Positions 46,481 through 60,247 of a stretch of DNA of 64,000 nt are shown here, in pieces. The notes under the pieces were generated by a model. That model worked only from the letters and a program-made list of their open reading frames with translations, had not been told where the DNA came from and did not search any database. How positions within the stretch are numbered: the stretch's first letter is position 1; each line of letters starts with the position of its first letter. Made by a program: the position numbers and the translations under genes. Where the stretch lies: assembly GCA_029783825.1 (NCBI GenBank), contig JAREIK010002250.1, positions 104,742-168,741 of the forward strand. The letters are read 5' to 3'. This stretch comes from Sapria himalayana (lineage: Eukaryota > Streptophyta > Magnoliopsida > Malpighiales > Rafflesiaceae).

Positions 46481-48190
46481 TACAAGTAGATATATGTATT
46501 TTTACATAAATATATACAAAGTTATAAACAAATATATAGATATACATATATGTACATAGTTACAAATATAGTTATATTTAATTATATAGAGTATTATATA
46601 GTTATACAAATATGTATATATAGTTATACAGATATAGTTATACATAACATTGTATGTTGTTATACATGTAATTATAAATATAGTTACATGTGGTTATACA
46701 TATAGTTACACATATAGTTAAACTTATAATTATACATGTAGGTATATGTATTTTTTCATATAATTTTTTATATTTATACATATATTTATGTATAAGTTGT
46801 AATATTAATATATAAAAATGTTTATTAAATATATGTTGTAAATTATATATTTAAATATAGTTACATATAAAGTTTTTATAATTATACATATAATATATAC
46901 AATTATTTATAGGTATATGTTATTATACATATAGTATATGTAGTTATAAATAGTTATATTTTGTTAAATATATAGTTATATATATATATATTCATACAAG
47001 TAGTTATATGTAGTTATACATAAATGTATACAAAGTTATAAATAATTATATAGATTTACATATATGTATACATATATGTATACATTGTTACAAATATAGT
47101 TATATTTAATTAAATAGAGTTTTATATAGTTATACAAATATTTATATATAGTTGTACACATATACTTAAACATAATGTTGCATGTTGTTATACATGTAAT
47201 TATAAATATAGTCACATGTTGTTGTGCATATAGTTACACATATATTTATACTTATATTTATACATGCAGGTATATATATTTTTTCATATAATTATATATA
47301 TATATATATAGTTATGTATAGGCATATATATAGTTAAATACATTTTTATATACTATTATATAAAATTGTATATTAAATATATGTTGTTAATTATATATTA
47401 AAATATAGTTATGTTTAATGTTTTTATAGTTATACATATAGTAAAAGTCAATTATTTATAGTTAAATGTTCTTATACCTATAGTATATTCAGTTATAAAT
47501 AGATTTATATATAATCATATTTAATTATACATAAAGTTATAAATATGTAGGTGGTTAAGATATAGTTATATATAACATTTTTATAGTTATGCATATAGTA
47601 AAATGCAATCATATAGTGTTATATATTATTATACAAATAGTATATTTTCTTAGAAATATAGTTATATAGAATTATAAATATAGTTATTAATTATAATATA
47701 GTTAAAAAAAGTTATATATAGTTATAAATATAGTTATAAAATTAGTTTACATTGTTACAATATAATTAAATATAGTTATGAAGAGATTTATATAGTTATA
47801 CAAATATTTATAAATAATTAGACATATATAGTTAAACATGTAGTTATATATAAATGTTTTTATAAGTTTTAATTATAATTTTAGTTACATGTGTGATTGC
47901 ACACATAGTTATCCATATAGTTTTAAATGTAGATATACATGTTGTAGATGTAGTTATATATAGTTTTTCATGTAATTATATATATTTAGTCATATGGCTA
48001 TGTATTGGTATTGATGTAGATAAATACACTTATATATAGTATGTAAATATACATATTGTTAAATACATTTATATATAGTTATATATATATGTATGTATAT
48101 GTTTATTAAATATATGTTGTTATATTTATATATAGTTATGTATACTATTTTAATAGTTATAGATATAGTAAAATACACTTAAATATATTT
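45236..48190 (-). repeat. 550-bp AT-rich satellite, inverted block
   Basis: The reverse complement of this block has the same order of words as 4560-6990. The anchor ATACATGTAGGTATAT recurs near 45595, 46151, 46731 and 47261 (spacings about 556, 580 and 530). A second anchor (AGTAAGATACAATTATTT and variants) at about 45779, 46331, 46889 and 47440 agrees. A (TA)n run lies at 46430-46475. After about 47520 the units become irregular. Frames here are artefacts. Confidence 0.88.
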
Positions 48191-49902
48191 ATGTGTTATT
48201 AATCTTGGGAATATCATATTTACATAATTTATTCTGTAAATATTAAATATGTTGTTATATACACACTACTCACCACAAACACCAACACCCATTGTTACTA
48301 ACACATCTGTGGAAAAATACAAACTACCACAAGCTGGTCTAAGTGGCAAAATAAAAGGAAAATAGATGAACACATCCAAGTCTAGAAGTAAACCAAGATT
48401 TATGGGAGAATATACATAAGTTAGGAAAAAGATGGAATTTGAAAAAAAAAACTAGAATCAAAACAAATACTCTTGCATTAAGATAAGCGATGAAAAGTTA
48501 GGGTAGAAAGCATACCTCAAATCAATAAGAAACTCATGGCTGAAAGAAATCACTTTCATTGGTAGGTTTCATTTTTAATTATCCTTGTCGAGAGAGAGAG
48601 AGACAGATGCCATTATTTAGAAATTTTGAGTTGTCTCTGGAAAACAAGAAATAGTTTTAGAAGTATTATAATTTCGTAAATGTTTTAATTTTTAATTATC
48701 AAAATATTTAATAAACAATAAATAAATATAAAACATAAAATTTTCATCTTTTTTATACTTAATATATTATTTTCAACAAGTTATTGTGCATGTACCAATG
48801 TACACATGAAAAATAAACACTTTGAAATTTTTAATTATCAAATTAATTAAATAATAAATATATAAACAATTTCAAAAAATAGATGTTTAGCTTTCCAACT
48901 AGAAAAAAAAATCACGGCTACAAAATTTATAAACTTCATATTACAATGCACACATGAAAAGATGATTGGTCTTCAAGCCACTCTCTTAAGAATTATAAAT
49001 ACTCTTTATGTTAAAAAATATATAAATATATATACTTTATGGTTATAAATTTTTAAGAATTCATATTTATTTTTAAGAAGTTAATATGAAATAATTTTAA
49101 AGGCATAAAATATCATATTATTTTATATCATTTATAATTTTTAAAATTCTAAAAATTACTTAAAGTGAGAAGATAAATAAAAAAAGTTATGCTTATTATT
49201 TTAATAAAGAGCGAATATTAAAAGCTAATAGTAAAAATATTACTTAATTATTTAATTTTTATAAATTTTAGTAGGGGTAAATATCTATGTATTTATTATT
49301 AAATATCAAATTATTTTCTTTAAAATTTAATGAATAAATTTAAATTTTTATAATAATTCAAAATTTTCAAATTTTGTAGTAATAATTTTTTTAAAAGTTT
49401 CCAATAATCATAAAATTTTTTTTATACATATAATAATATTAATATTTACTAGTTTATTTGTCAATTCGTCAAAAAAATTTAATCATACAATGAATTATTT
49501 TACCTTTATATTAGTAGATATTTTAATGTATGTTTATTTATTTTTTAAAATACTTAAGAAATTAATATAATTATAGAATTAATTATTTAATATTACTTTG
49601 ATTTAAATTTATATGCTTTTAATTAAAAATTTTTAAAAAGTTTTTTAAATAATTTTTTTAAAATTTTATAATCATAAAAATATTTATTTTAGTTCTTATT
49701 AATGAATTTTTTTTTGTATTTTTGTAATTTTTTTAATTATTTATTTAAAATATCCTATTTTTATAATTTTACGAGGAGAATGTGTCTTTCAAGGATTACT
49801 CATCCATAGACCATGACATACATTTAATAACCAAAATTAAATAAAATATTTAAACAAATAATAATAAAAAATTAAATCATTAAAGATTTGAGACGGAAAT
49901 TA
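48191..49902. other. AT-rich DNA without features
   Basis: No gene, RNA gene or tandem array recognised. A short GA run (48591-48604) and a palindrome-like TTGTGCATGTACCAATGTACACATGAA at about 48784 are the only visible landmarks. Confidence 0.55.
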
Positions 49903-50505
49903 TCTACAGTGCAAATAGCTAGGGAAAATCCCTAGCTAAATGGATATATTTTGTGAAAATTAAAATTTAAGAAATAATCGCTTGTAATAAAATATAAAAT
50001 AGAAAAAAAATTTTAGATAATTATTTTGCAATGGATTTTGTCTCGATATAATTAGCTAGGAAAGATCCATTGCTAAATTCTCAGTTTTCTTTGTGTAGAA
50101 ATCTATGGAAATATTAGTGTCAAAATTTATTTCGATATAATTAGCTAGGGAAAATCGATCGCTAAATTCCCAGTTTTCTTTCGGTTTTCATTGCACGGAA
50201 ATCTATGAAAATATTATGGATGGAATTTTTCTCGATATAATTAGCTAGGGAAATTCCATGGCTAAATTCGTGGCTAATTTTCTTGATTTTTTTGTGGAAA
50301 TCAACAAAAATATTAGTGACAGATAATTTTCAATCAGATATTTTCATTACTAATCCATCAGTAATATGCCGCTAGTATTTATTTCAATGTAAAATCAATA
50401 ATCCTTTGTTATTCCCTTGCTATTCCCTAGATAATCCTTCTCTATTTAGCTAGGGAATGATCCCTTGCAAAATTTTCCTAGTTAAATTGACATTTTCTTG
50501 TAGTG
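49903..50505 (+). mobile_element. CACTA end or 600-bp non-autonomous CACTA
   Basis: Subterminal words TTAGCTAGGGAAA, CGCTAAATTC and ATTAGCTAGGAAAG are repeated throughout. The right terminus ATTTTCTTGTAGTG at 50492-50505 is the exact reverse complement of CACTACAAGAAAAT, the standard plant CACTA end. At the left a weak CTACAGTGCAAATAGCTAGGG (49904-49924) could be a decayed opposite terminus, which would make this a 0.6-kb internally deleted element. The TCTA array begins at the very next base. Confidence 0.8.
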
Positions 50506-53500
50506 TATGTCTATCTGTCTGTTTATCTATCTATATAATGATTTGTATATTTATCAATATATCTATCTTTCTATCTATCCATATATCTAACCATCTATCT
50601 ATCTGTCAATTTATTAATTTATCCATCTATCTATCCTTGTATCAGTCTATCTATCTATCCGACTATCTATCTGACTATCTATCTATCCTTTGATAAGTCT
50701 GTCTGTCTATCTATCCATCAATCTATCCATAAATATATATATATAAATCTGTCTATCTATCAATCTATCTATTTGTCCATTTTTTGTCTTTCTTTTTTTC
50801 TATTGGTTTGTCTATATATTTGTCTATCTTTCTTTCTTTCTATCTTTTTATTCGTATATCTATTTGTCTATCTATTTGATTATCGATCTATCCTTATATC
50901 TAATGTCTATATGTTAGTATATCTGTCTATCTATCTATCTGTCTCTCAGTCAATATGTATGTATATTAATCTATCTATATATTTATATATATGTCTATCT
51001 ATCTATCTACCTAAAAATATTTTGAATCAATCAATCTATGAATCTATATGTCAATCTTTATTTTAATTGATCTGTCTATCTATATGTCTGTCTATTTGCC
51101 TATCTATCTATCTATCTATCTACATAACTTTCTATCTATCTATGAGTCTATCTATATGTCTGTTTATATCTTTATTTATCATTATATCTATCTATCTATG
51201 TATATCTTTATATTTTTATAAGACTATCTATCTTTCTATCTATCTATTTGTTTTTAATCAGTCATTCTACTTGTCTGTCCATGTGTCTGTCTATTTGTAT
51301 GTCTATCAATTTGTCTATTTATCTATCTATTTATTTGATCATCTATCTATCTATCTATTTGTATGTCTATTAAGCTATCTATCTATCTGTGTGTTTATCT
51401 CTTTATATATCTGTCTTCATATCTCTTATCCATCTGTCTTTCTAACTAACTAACTATCTATCTATCTATCTATTTGTCTATCTATTTGTCTATCAATCTA
51501 TCAATCTATCAATCTTTCTATCCATTATTTTTCTATCTATCTAAATATCTATCTATCTGTCTATCTATTTATCTATCTATCTATCTATTATCTAACCATG
51601 TACTTATATATGTCTATATATCTAACTATCTATTTGTTTATCTATCTATATGTATATCTATTTATCTGTATATCTATCTGTCTATATATTATTCTAAATA
51701 TCTAATATCTATCTATCTCTCTATCAAACTATCTATCTATCTGTTCGTCTGTCTAGCTATCTATATATCTTTTTATCTATCTATCTATATATATAACTAT
51801 TTAATAATTTATGTATCTATTTGTCTATCTAATTATCTATATATATGTGTATTTATATATCTATATATCTATCTATTTATTTATCTATCAATTTATCTTT
51901 TTATCGATATGTCTATATATCTATCTATCTATTCATTTATCTATCTATTTATTTAACTATCTATCTTTTTGACTTTGTATCTATCTATATATCTTTTTAT
52001 CGATCTATCTATCTTTGTATATATCTATATATAATTTTATCGATCTATCTATCTATTTATCTATCTATTTAATTATCTGTCTAATTATCTATTTATCTAT
52101 TTATCAATTTGTCTATCTATATGTCTAACTAACTATCTATTTTTTAGTCTAGCTATCTGTCAAACTCTCTATCTATTTATCTATCATTCTATCTATCTAT
52201 CCATCTATGTATCTGTCTATCAATCTATCAATCTATCAATCTATCTATCTATTTGTCTATCAATCTATCTACTAATTATCTATCTATCGATATGTCTATC
52301 TATATATTTATCTATATGACTATCTATTTGTCTATTGATTTTTCTATATATCTATATATCTATCTGTCTATATACCATCTATCTAATTGTCTATCTATCT
52401 ATTAATTTATCTATCTATCCATATATATATCCGTAAATTAGTCTATCTATCTATAGATGATCTATTTGTTTATCTATTGATCTTTTGATCAGTCTATCTA
52501 TCTGTCTATCTATCAATATATTTTTTTGTATATAAATTCGTTTATATAACCAACTATCTATCTGTCCTTTTATTTGTCTTTATATCTTTATTATTATTTG
52601 TCTGTCTATTTGATTATCCATTTGTCTTTCTTTTTGTCTATCTATCTATCTATCAGTCTGTCTATTTATTTGTTTGTCTATTTGTCTTTATATCTATATT
52701 TCTATCTATTCATATATGAATCTATCTATCTGTTTGTCTATATGTGTGTATATATCTGTCTATCTATTTATCTATATGTTTATCTTTCTATATGTTTATT
52801 TAAATGTCTGTCAATCTGTCAATCAATCTATCAATATATCTATATGTATATCTATATATAAATCTATCTGTCTGTCTATTTTCTATCTATATTTCTATCT
52901 AGCTTTCTATCTATCTGTCTATCTATATGTCAGCCTATCTTGCAATCTATTTGTCTATCTATCTGTCTATCTGTATGTCTATCTATCTATCTATCTGTGA
53001 ATATCTCTATATTTCTATATGTCTATTTATCTTTATATATATTTATCTATCTATATATTGTCTATTTGTCTATTTATCTAGCTAACTATCGATTTGTCTA
53101 TCTATCACTCTATTTATCTGTTTATCTATCTGTCTATTAATCTGTCTATCTATCTATCTATTTGTATGTCTATTAATCAATCTATCTTCCTATTTGTATA
53201 TCTCATTATATATCTATTTATATATCTATCTATTTATCTATTATCCTATCTATCTATATATATTTGATTATTTATTTTTCAATTAATCAAACAATCAATC
53301 TGTTTGTCTAACAAACTTTCTATCTATCTTTCTATCTATTTATCTATGAATCTATCTATCTAACTATCTATCTGTGTGTCTGTCTATATATTTCACTATA
53401 TTTATGTCTATCTATCTATCTATTTATATATATGTCTAAATATATGTATATCAATCTATCTTTTAAAATGTCTATCTTTATTTCTATCTATTTTTCTAAC

Positions 53501-54026
53501 TTTTTACCTAACTATATGTCTATCTATATGTCTATTTATCTTTCTATCTATATATTTATCTATATGTCTATCAAATTATCTATCTATCTGTTTATCTATC
53601 TTTCTTAATATCTATCTATGTATATATCTTTCTATCTACCTATTTATCTATATTTCTATCTATCTATCTTTATATCTATCTCTAGATCTATTTATCTATC
53701 TATTTGTGTTTCTATCTATCTATCTTTCTTTCTTTCTGTCTGTCTATATGTCTGTATATCTATATGTATATATGTCTATCTATTTTTCTATCTATATGTT
53801 GGCCTATTAGTTTTTCTATTTGTCTATCTATCTATTTATCTATCTATATGTTTATCTATCTATTTGTCTATCTCTATGTCTATCAATATGTCTATCTATA
53901 TGTCTGTTATTTATCTAACTATCTATCTGTCTATTTATCTGTCTATCAATTAATATGTCTATCTATCAATCTATCTAATTATCTCTCTATCTATCTTTTT
54001 ATCTATTTATATATCAATTTATCGAT

Positions 54027-54062
<36 letters not shown>

Positions 54063-56543
54063 CTCTCTCTATAAGTCAAAATATCTGTCTATTAATCTAT
54101 CCATTGAATTGTCTATATATATCTCTATATATATCTATCTAACATTCTATCTATCTATCTATTTATCTGTCAAACTATCTGTATATCCAACTGTATATCT
54201 TTTGGCTTTCATTTGATCTATTTGTCTATCTATTTGTCAATATATCAGTTTATGAATCTATCTAACTATATGTATATCAATCTATCTATAAATATGTATA
54301 TCTATCTGTTTATCTACCGGTCTATCTATCTGACCACCTGTCTATCTATAATCTGCCCATCTTTCTGTCTAACAATATATCTATTTATCTATATATCTGG
54401 CTATCTATCTATCTATCTATATATCTATCTTTCCATATATCTATTTATCTATCAATATTTTGTATAATTATCTATCAATCTATATGTGTAACTATCTAAC
54501 TATTTATCTATCAATTCATCTATCTATCTATCTATATGTCTATCTATCTATTTGTCTATTAGTGAATCTATATATCAAATCTTTGTCTATATGTCTGTAT
54601 ATGTATATACCTATTTATGCATCTATATGTCTGTCTATCTATTGGTCTATCTATATATCTATTTATCGGTCTATCAGTCTATCTATCTATTTATCTATAT
54701 GTCTATCAATATATATATATATATGTCTGTAATGTATATGTCTATTTATGCATCTATATGTCTATCTATCTATTGTTCTATCTATCTATCTATTTATCGG
54801 TCTATCTATCTATCTATCTATTTATTTATCTATCTGTCTGTCTGTCTATTTATCTATCTATCTGTATATCTATCTATCTATTTATCGGTCTATATGTCTA
54901 TCTATCTGTCTGTCTTTCTATCTATCTATCTATCTATGTGTCTATCTGTGTGGCAATCTATCTAATTATCTATTTGTCTATCTGCCTATCAATCTATAAA
55001 TCTATCTATATGTCTATATGTCAGTCAATATGTCAATCCATCTATCTGTCTATCTAAAAGGGTTATCTAACTATCTGTCTATCTATCTATCTATATATCT
55101 GCCTATCTATATGTCTATCTGTCTATTTATCTCTCTTTCTATCAATCTATCAATCTATCTGTCAATCTGCTTGTCAATCTATTTGTTTATCTATCTGTCT
55201 AGCTAGTTGTCAATCTATCTGTTAATATATTTATCTATATATTTGTCTATCTATCTATCTATTTTTTATCTATATATCTATCTATCAGTCTATCTATCGT
55301 GGATATATCTATATATCTAGGTATATCTACTGTCAATCTTTTTCTCTAACTTTCTGTCTATCTATCTATATATGTATCTGCCTATCAATCAATCAATCTA
55401 ACTATATATCTATTAGTCAATCTATCAATATATCTAACTATTCATCTATCTGACTATATATCTATCTTCTTATCTATTAGTCTATCTATTTGTTTATAAA
55501 TATCTTTATAAATTTGTCTATATCCATCTATCTATCTATCAATGTATTTATCTATCTATATATCTATCTGTTGATCTATCTTTCTATTTATCTATCTATC
55601 TATCAAATTATCTATGTATCTGTCTATTTATCTTTTTGTCTATATACCCATTATTTATCCATCTATTTATCCTTTATCCAACCATCTTTCTATCCTTCTA
55701 TATATTTATTGATCTATCTGTATATTTATTCATCTATCTATCTATCTATCTATGCGACTAGCTATCTATCAATCTATCTGTTTCACTTTACATCTATTTA
55801 TCCTTCTATCTATCCATCAATCTATCAGTCTATATATCCTTCTATATATCCATTATCTATTCATCAACGGTGTGTCTATCTATCCATCTATCAATCAATA
55901 TCTATCCATCTATATATCTGTCTATATCTATCTATCTACATGTATGTCTATTTGTCTATCTATTTGTTTATTTATTTATCTCTTATCTACCTATTTATCT
56001 GTCTACCTATCTATCTATCTACCTGCCTGTTTATCTATTTTCCTTTCTATATATATATATCTGTCTGTCTATCTATCTATTTATATATCTATCAATTTAT
56101 TTATCAGTTTGTATGTCCATCTGTCTATCAATTTGTCTATCTATCTTTTTATTGATCTATTTATTAATCTGTCTATATATCTATCTATGTATGTATGTAT
56201 ATATCTATCTTTATATTTATTCATTAATTTATCTTTCAATCTAATCATTTATTTATTCATCTATCTAATCGTCTTTCTATCCTACTATCTATCACTTTAT
56301 CAATCCATCTTTATATCTGTATATCTATCTGTATATATATATATATATATATATCAATATTACTATCCATTTATCTATATTTTTAACTATCCATCTATCT
56401 ATCAGTATATTTATGTGGCTATCTATTTGTCTATTTGTATTTCTATAGTTCTTTCTATCTGTATTTTTATATGTTGATCTATTTCTTTGTCTACCTTTCT
56501 ATATATCTATATGTTTATCTATCTTTATATCTTTCTATGTATC
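50506..56543. repeat. TCTA tetranucleotide array, 6.0 kb, imperfect
   Basis: Plus-strand 4-base periodicity of TCTA/TATC with abundant variants (TGTC, TTTG, AATC, ATAT) over 6 kb. Embedded (TA)n runs occur at 54028-54055 and 56334-56354. The variants ATTTGTC, ATATGTC and ATCAATC recur in mixed order. Open frames in all three phases (Ser/Ile/Tyr/Leu) are artefacts of the 12-base codon cycle. The array starts at a CACTA terminus and ends where CACTA subterminal repeats begin. Confidence 0.97.
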
Positions 56544-57070
56544 GATGTTCCGGATGTAATTAGCTAGAAAAATTTCATCGCTAAATTCCGGGTTTTATTA
56601 GTAATGGATATTATGTCGCTAAATTCGTCGCTATATTCAGGATTTTATTAGCTATGGAAATTCCATCGTAAAATTCATTGCTAAATTAACCACTTTTCTT
56701 GAGCTGAATTTATAAAAATATTTTGTCACTAATCCATTGCTAAATTCTCACTTTTCTTGAGTAGAATTTACGAAAATATTCCATCCCTAATCAATCACTA
56801 GCCATTGCTAAATTCCATGCTTTTCATTAGCAGAATTTACGAAAATATTATGTCGCTAATCCGTCGTAAATCCTTTACTAAATTTCCTACTTTTATTGAG
56901 CTGAATTTACGAAAATATTTTATCACTAATCCATCGCTAATCCGTTGCAAATTTTTATTTCAATGAAAATTCAAAAATCCCTTGCTATTCCCTAGTTAAT
57001 CCTTCGTAATTTAGCTAGGGATTGATTCCTAGCTAAAATTCCCTAGCTAAATGAACATTTTCTTGTAATG
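56544..57070 (+). mobile_element. CACTA right end with dense subterminal repeats
   Basis: Repeated CGCTAAATTC, ACTTTTCTTGAG, AATTTACGAAAATATT and AATCCATCGC words at regular spacing (about 70-90 bases), ending CTAGCTAAATGAAC and then ATTTTCTTGTAATG at 57057-57070, a CACTA end with one change. The same orientation as the end at 50505. The following TNP2 relic is in the opposite orientation, so the end lies inside or beside another element. Confidence 0.8.
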
Positions 57071-57136
57071 CCTCAACTCCTTATCAATCAATCAATGAAG
57101 AAGAAGTTAGTTGCTTCAAGAATAAAGAAATCTCAG

Positions 57137-58617
57137 TTATTGGCTCCATATTCTATTAGGTAGGAATCCTCGAAGTGCAATTGGTAATAATCTTTGCATG
57201 AAAAGATGACAATCATGACTCTTCATTCCAAACATTTTAAGTTTTTTCGCATACACACATCTCCCTAGATTAGAAGCATAACCAACTGGAAATCTATGTT
57301 TTTTTACCGACTCCAACACAACCTTCTTCTGTGCTTTATTTAAAATAAATGGCACATCAGGGTATTTATTGGTTACAAGATTTTTTGTAAATTGAGGACG
57401 ACAACAATTTTTATGCAACTCATCTCTTGACTTGAAAGTGTCCTTAGTTTTCCCTGGAATATTAAACACTATATTGAAAAAATTGTCTAACACTTTTTGC
57501 TCGATATGCATAACATCAAGATTGTGCCTAAGCAAGTGTTCATGCCAGTATGGCAAATCCTAGAAAATTCTTCTTTTATTCCACCCACAAGTCTTAGATA
57601 TAGCTGCATTCACATCCTTGGCATCAACATCTATCACTTTCCTCAAGTCTTTGTTATTCAATTCCGGCAGAATATCATCCCCATATCTAACCCCCAGGAA
57701 TTGTTTAGTAACCTTTCTATTCTTAATGAATTCTTTGGTATTACGTCGATAATGATGATTAATGGGCAATACCTTCCGTTGGTTGTTGAACCACGATAGT
57801 TTTTTGCTCTTAATTAATCTAAAAGCATCAAAATCTTTTAGACAATGCAGGCATGTCAACATACTAGTTGTACTCCATCCAGACATCATTATATATCCTA
57901 GAAAGTCATTTATGGTCCACATGAGGGCAGTGCGCATCTGAAAATTTTGCCGTTTGGAAATATCATAAGTTTTAACCCTAACACCCCAAAGACTTTTCAA
58001 CTCTGCTATCAATGGTTGCAATACAATTTTGCATTTTGCTTGTACTGAGCATGTCCACATATTTTACAACTATTAAGGTCACTGTCATTACCCCAGTATA
58101 ACATACAATTGTTCACACATTAATGAATGACCTGTACGGGTAATTTCAAGCCTCTAACTAACTTTTTCATGCTGCAGAAATCCAATGGCATCAGAATATA
58201 TTTTTGCAAAAATTCTTGAATGAGTTTAGACATATCATCAAACCATGCCTGTGAATACTTGTGTCTACACTCTATTTCTAACATCCTCACGACTAGAAAA
58301 AGTTGAGGATGCTTAGAATTTCCCACATATACAGGTTTGTCTCCAACTTTAATCATGTCATAGAAATTTTTTTCCTCGGCATTTGTATCCTCATTCGGGT
58401 TGAATTCAGCAACCACTACATCAAAAACCATTTTATGGTATGTAGTGTGATTAATATTATCTGATACCATCTGATTAGTTTCACTTACTGACACCCATAC
58501 TAAACTAGAAAACCTCTATTGGACTTGCTTCTCACCATGGTATATCCAAACAAAGAAATTTTCCACAAAACCATTTCTATACAAATGTATCTTTACAGTT
58601 TCAACATTCAAAAACTT
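57137..58617 (-). pseudogene. CACTA TNP2 transposase pseudogene, copy 3
   Basis: From 58617 downwards the minus strand reads KFLNVETVKIHLYRNGFVEN and FFVWIYHGE, the second half of the zinc-ribbon region. Then come MVFDVVVAEFNPNEDTNAEE and FYDMIKVGDKPVYVG (58494-58320), a Cys motif (CMLYWGNDSDLNSCKICGHA, about 58070), then directly LQPLIAELKSLWGVRVKTYD (about 58015). The stretch that should lie between the Cys motif and LQPLI (the PWK..PLxPRLQRL to PPWMC part, roughly 130 residues) is missing. The rest is well kept: TALMWTINDF, LMTCLHC, LGVRYGDDI, DLPYWHEHLLRHNLDVMHIE, YASNLGRCVYAKKLKMFGMK and MQRLLPIALRGFLP. One TAG (57557-57562 region) sits before DLPYW; the frame is kept on both sides. It is the best preserved of the three TNP2 copies. 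Confidence 0.93.
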
Positions 58618-58661
58618 ATCTTCTTCTTAAGATTCGCAGACAAACAAAGACTACCAAACTC

Positions 58662-59690
58662 TTATTGTCTGTAAGGAGTGTGAATATATTTTAGTTCATT
58701 ATGTATAGTACCCAACGTGGGGGAACACACGTTCATACCCACTTGAACAATTAGGTTAATCACGTGACACGTGCATCTGACAAGAAAAATCTCTCCGAAT
58801 GGTACATCTCTAATATTCCTAACAAACATATTAATTGCTACTCCATTATTAGATGTGTTATTGAATGTGACACTAAATATTTTATTTTGAATTTTATATT
58901 CCCTAAAAATGTTCATCAAACACTCAAAAATGGCCGGGCCATCATGAGGATGAAGAATCTCTAAGAATCCTAAAATTTTTTTATTCATAGTCCAGTTAGA
59001 ATTTACATAGTGGCTGGTGAGACATGCATAAGATGATTCATCATGACTTGTCCAGATATAGGACGTCACGGACACCACTCCACTATATGCCATAAATTCA
59101 TTAATTATTTTTTGTTTTTCTAACTTATATATTTTTAGTATGTTATTTCTAGATGTTGACCTAGGAATCATACGATAAGTAGGCTGAAAATATGTCTGCA
59201 TGATGCGCACTACCCTTGGATCTTCCGAAAATCTGATCGGAAGACCCATCAATGTGATAAGTCTGGTCATGCCGTCCCTACCCAACTCGCTGCAGTATAT
59301 GAATAGAGTAAACTTTGAGACTGAACTTGATCCAGTCTCAAAAAATGCAGTACCAAGTTGGGTTTTCCTAGGATCTAATGGACCATGTTGTTTGCTGCAT
59401 AATTCGACATGCCTCTTAAGGTGTCCAGTCCCAAACGAACTCTTACATGTTAAAAGTCTCATATAATATTTGCACTATGTCATTTCTTCTTCCTCGCCCC
59501 TAACATTTTTTATTATTATTATATTAAAATGAGTCCAAACTACAGAAATCCTCATAGTTTTTTATTTTTTAGAAGTTTGGGTTGAGACGACTAGAGAAAC
59601 CAAAGTTTCAGCAGCCTCAGACCTCTGTGTAATATTTTTATTTTTCTAAATTTAAATATGTTTCATTAGTATTTGTCATTTTTTAGGATT
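58662..59690 (-). pseudogene. hAT transposase pseudogene, copy 3 (N-terminal half)
   Basis: The frame 59462-58662 (266 codons) parallels copy 1: MRLLTCKSSFGTGHLKRHVE, GPLDPRKTQLGTAFFE, GVVSVTSYIWTSHDESSYAC, then FSVTFNNTSNNGVAIN (catalytic-region Asp of FDNAANN changed to Asn here), RCTCHVINLIVQVG and the last IHTPYRQ before a stop. The leader part up to ATG at about 59680 contains several stops. Relative to copy 1 it has a Cys (RCTCHV) where copy 1 has Trp-Met. Confidence 0.92.
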
Positions 59691-60209
59691 TTTGTTAATC
59701 AAAATAGTTATTTAGAGACTAGATGACTGATTTTAAAATTTTATATTTCTAGTCTATAGAGAGAAACTAGAGAGAGAGAGAGAAAGTAAAAAAACTTAAA
59801 ATAAATTAACCGGTAAAAGCAGTGAGGTAGGTCACGTGCACGGTACACCAAAATCAAGCTCAAAATTCAAAACTCAAGTTGAGATTCCCGAAAATCCAAG
59901 CTGAATGCTGAAATCACAAGTCCCGAGAGAGGGGAGCAAGATTTTTGAGAGAGAAAATAAGACATTTGAGAGAAAAAATATTTATGAAAAACATAAATAT
60001 TATAGAGAGGAGGGGTGGAATTTATAGATTAAAAAAATATTTTTTTAAAAGTAAATTTTTTGAATTTTTTAAAATTTTTAGGGGGCAGAATCATGAGGGC
60101 CATTGAATTCTGCCCCCTAGCCATTGGAGACGAGATCCAACAGCTGAAATTTAATTTTTTTTTTAATTTCTTTTTTGCCCGATGGGGGGGGGGATTGGGT
60201 CGGCTCGGG

Positions 60210-60247
60210 GACCGCGGGTCGGGTCCAATCAGACCCGACCCGCGGTC
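60210..60247. repeat. perfect 16-bp-arm hairpin in hAT copy 3
   Basis: Arms 60210-60225 (GACCGCGGGTCGGGTC) and 60232-60247 (GACCCGACCCGCGGTC) are exact reverse complements around the 6-base loop CAATCA. The same place in copy 1 has 10-base arms (16682-16707). Confidence 0.95.

Noticed and set aside
50457..56477. Frames up to 241 codons on the plus strand
   Set aside because: Same artefact from the TCTA array; composition is only Tyr/Leu/Ser/Ile/Cys/Val and all phases are open.
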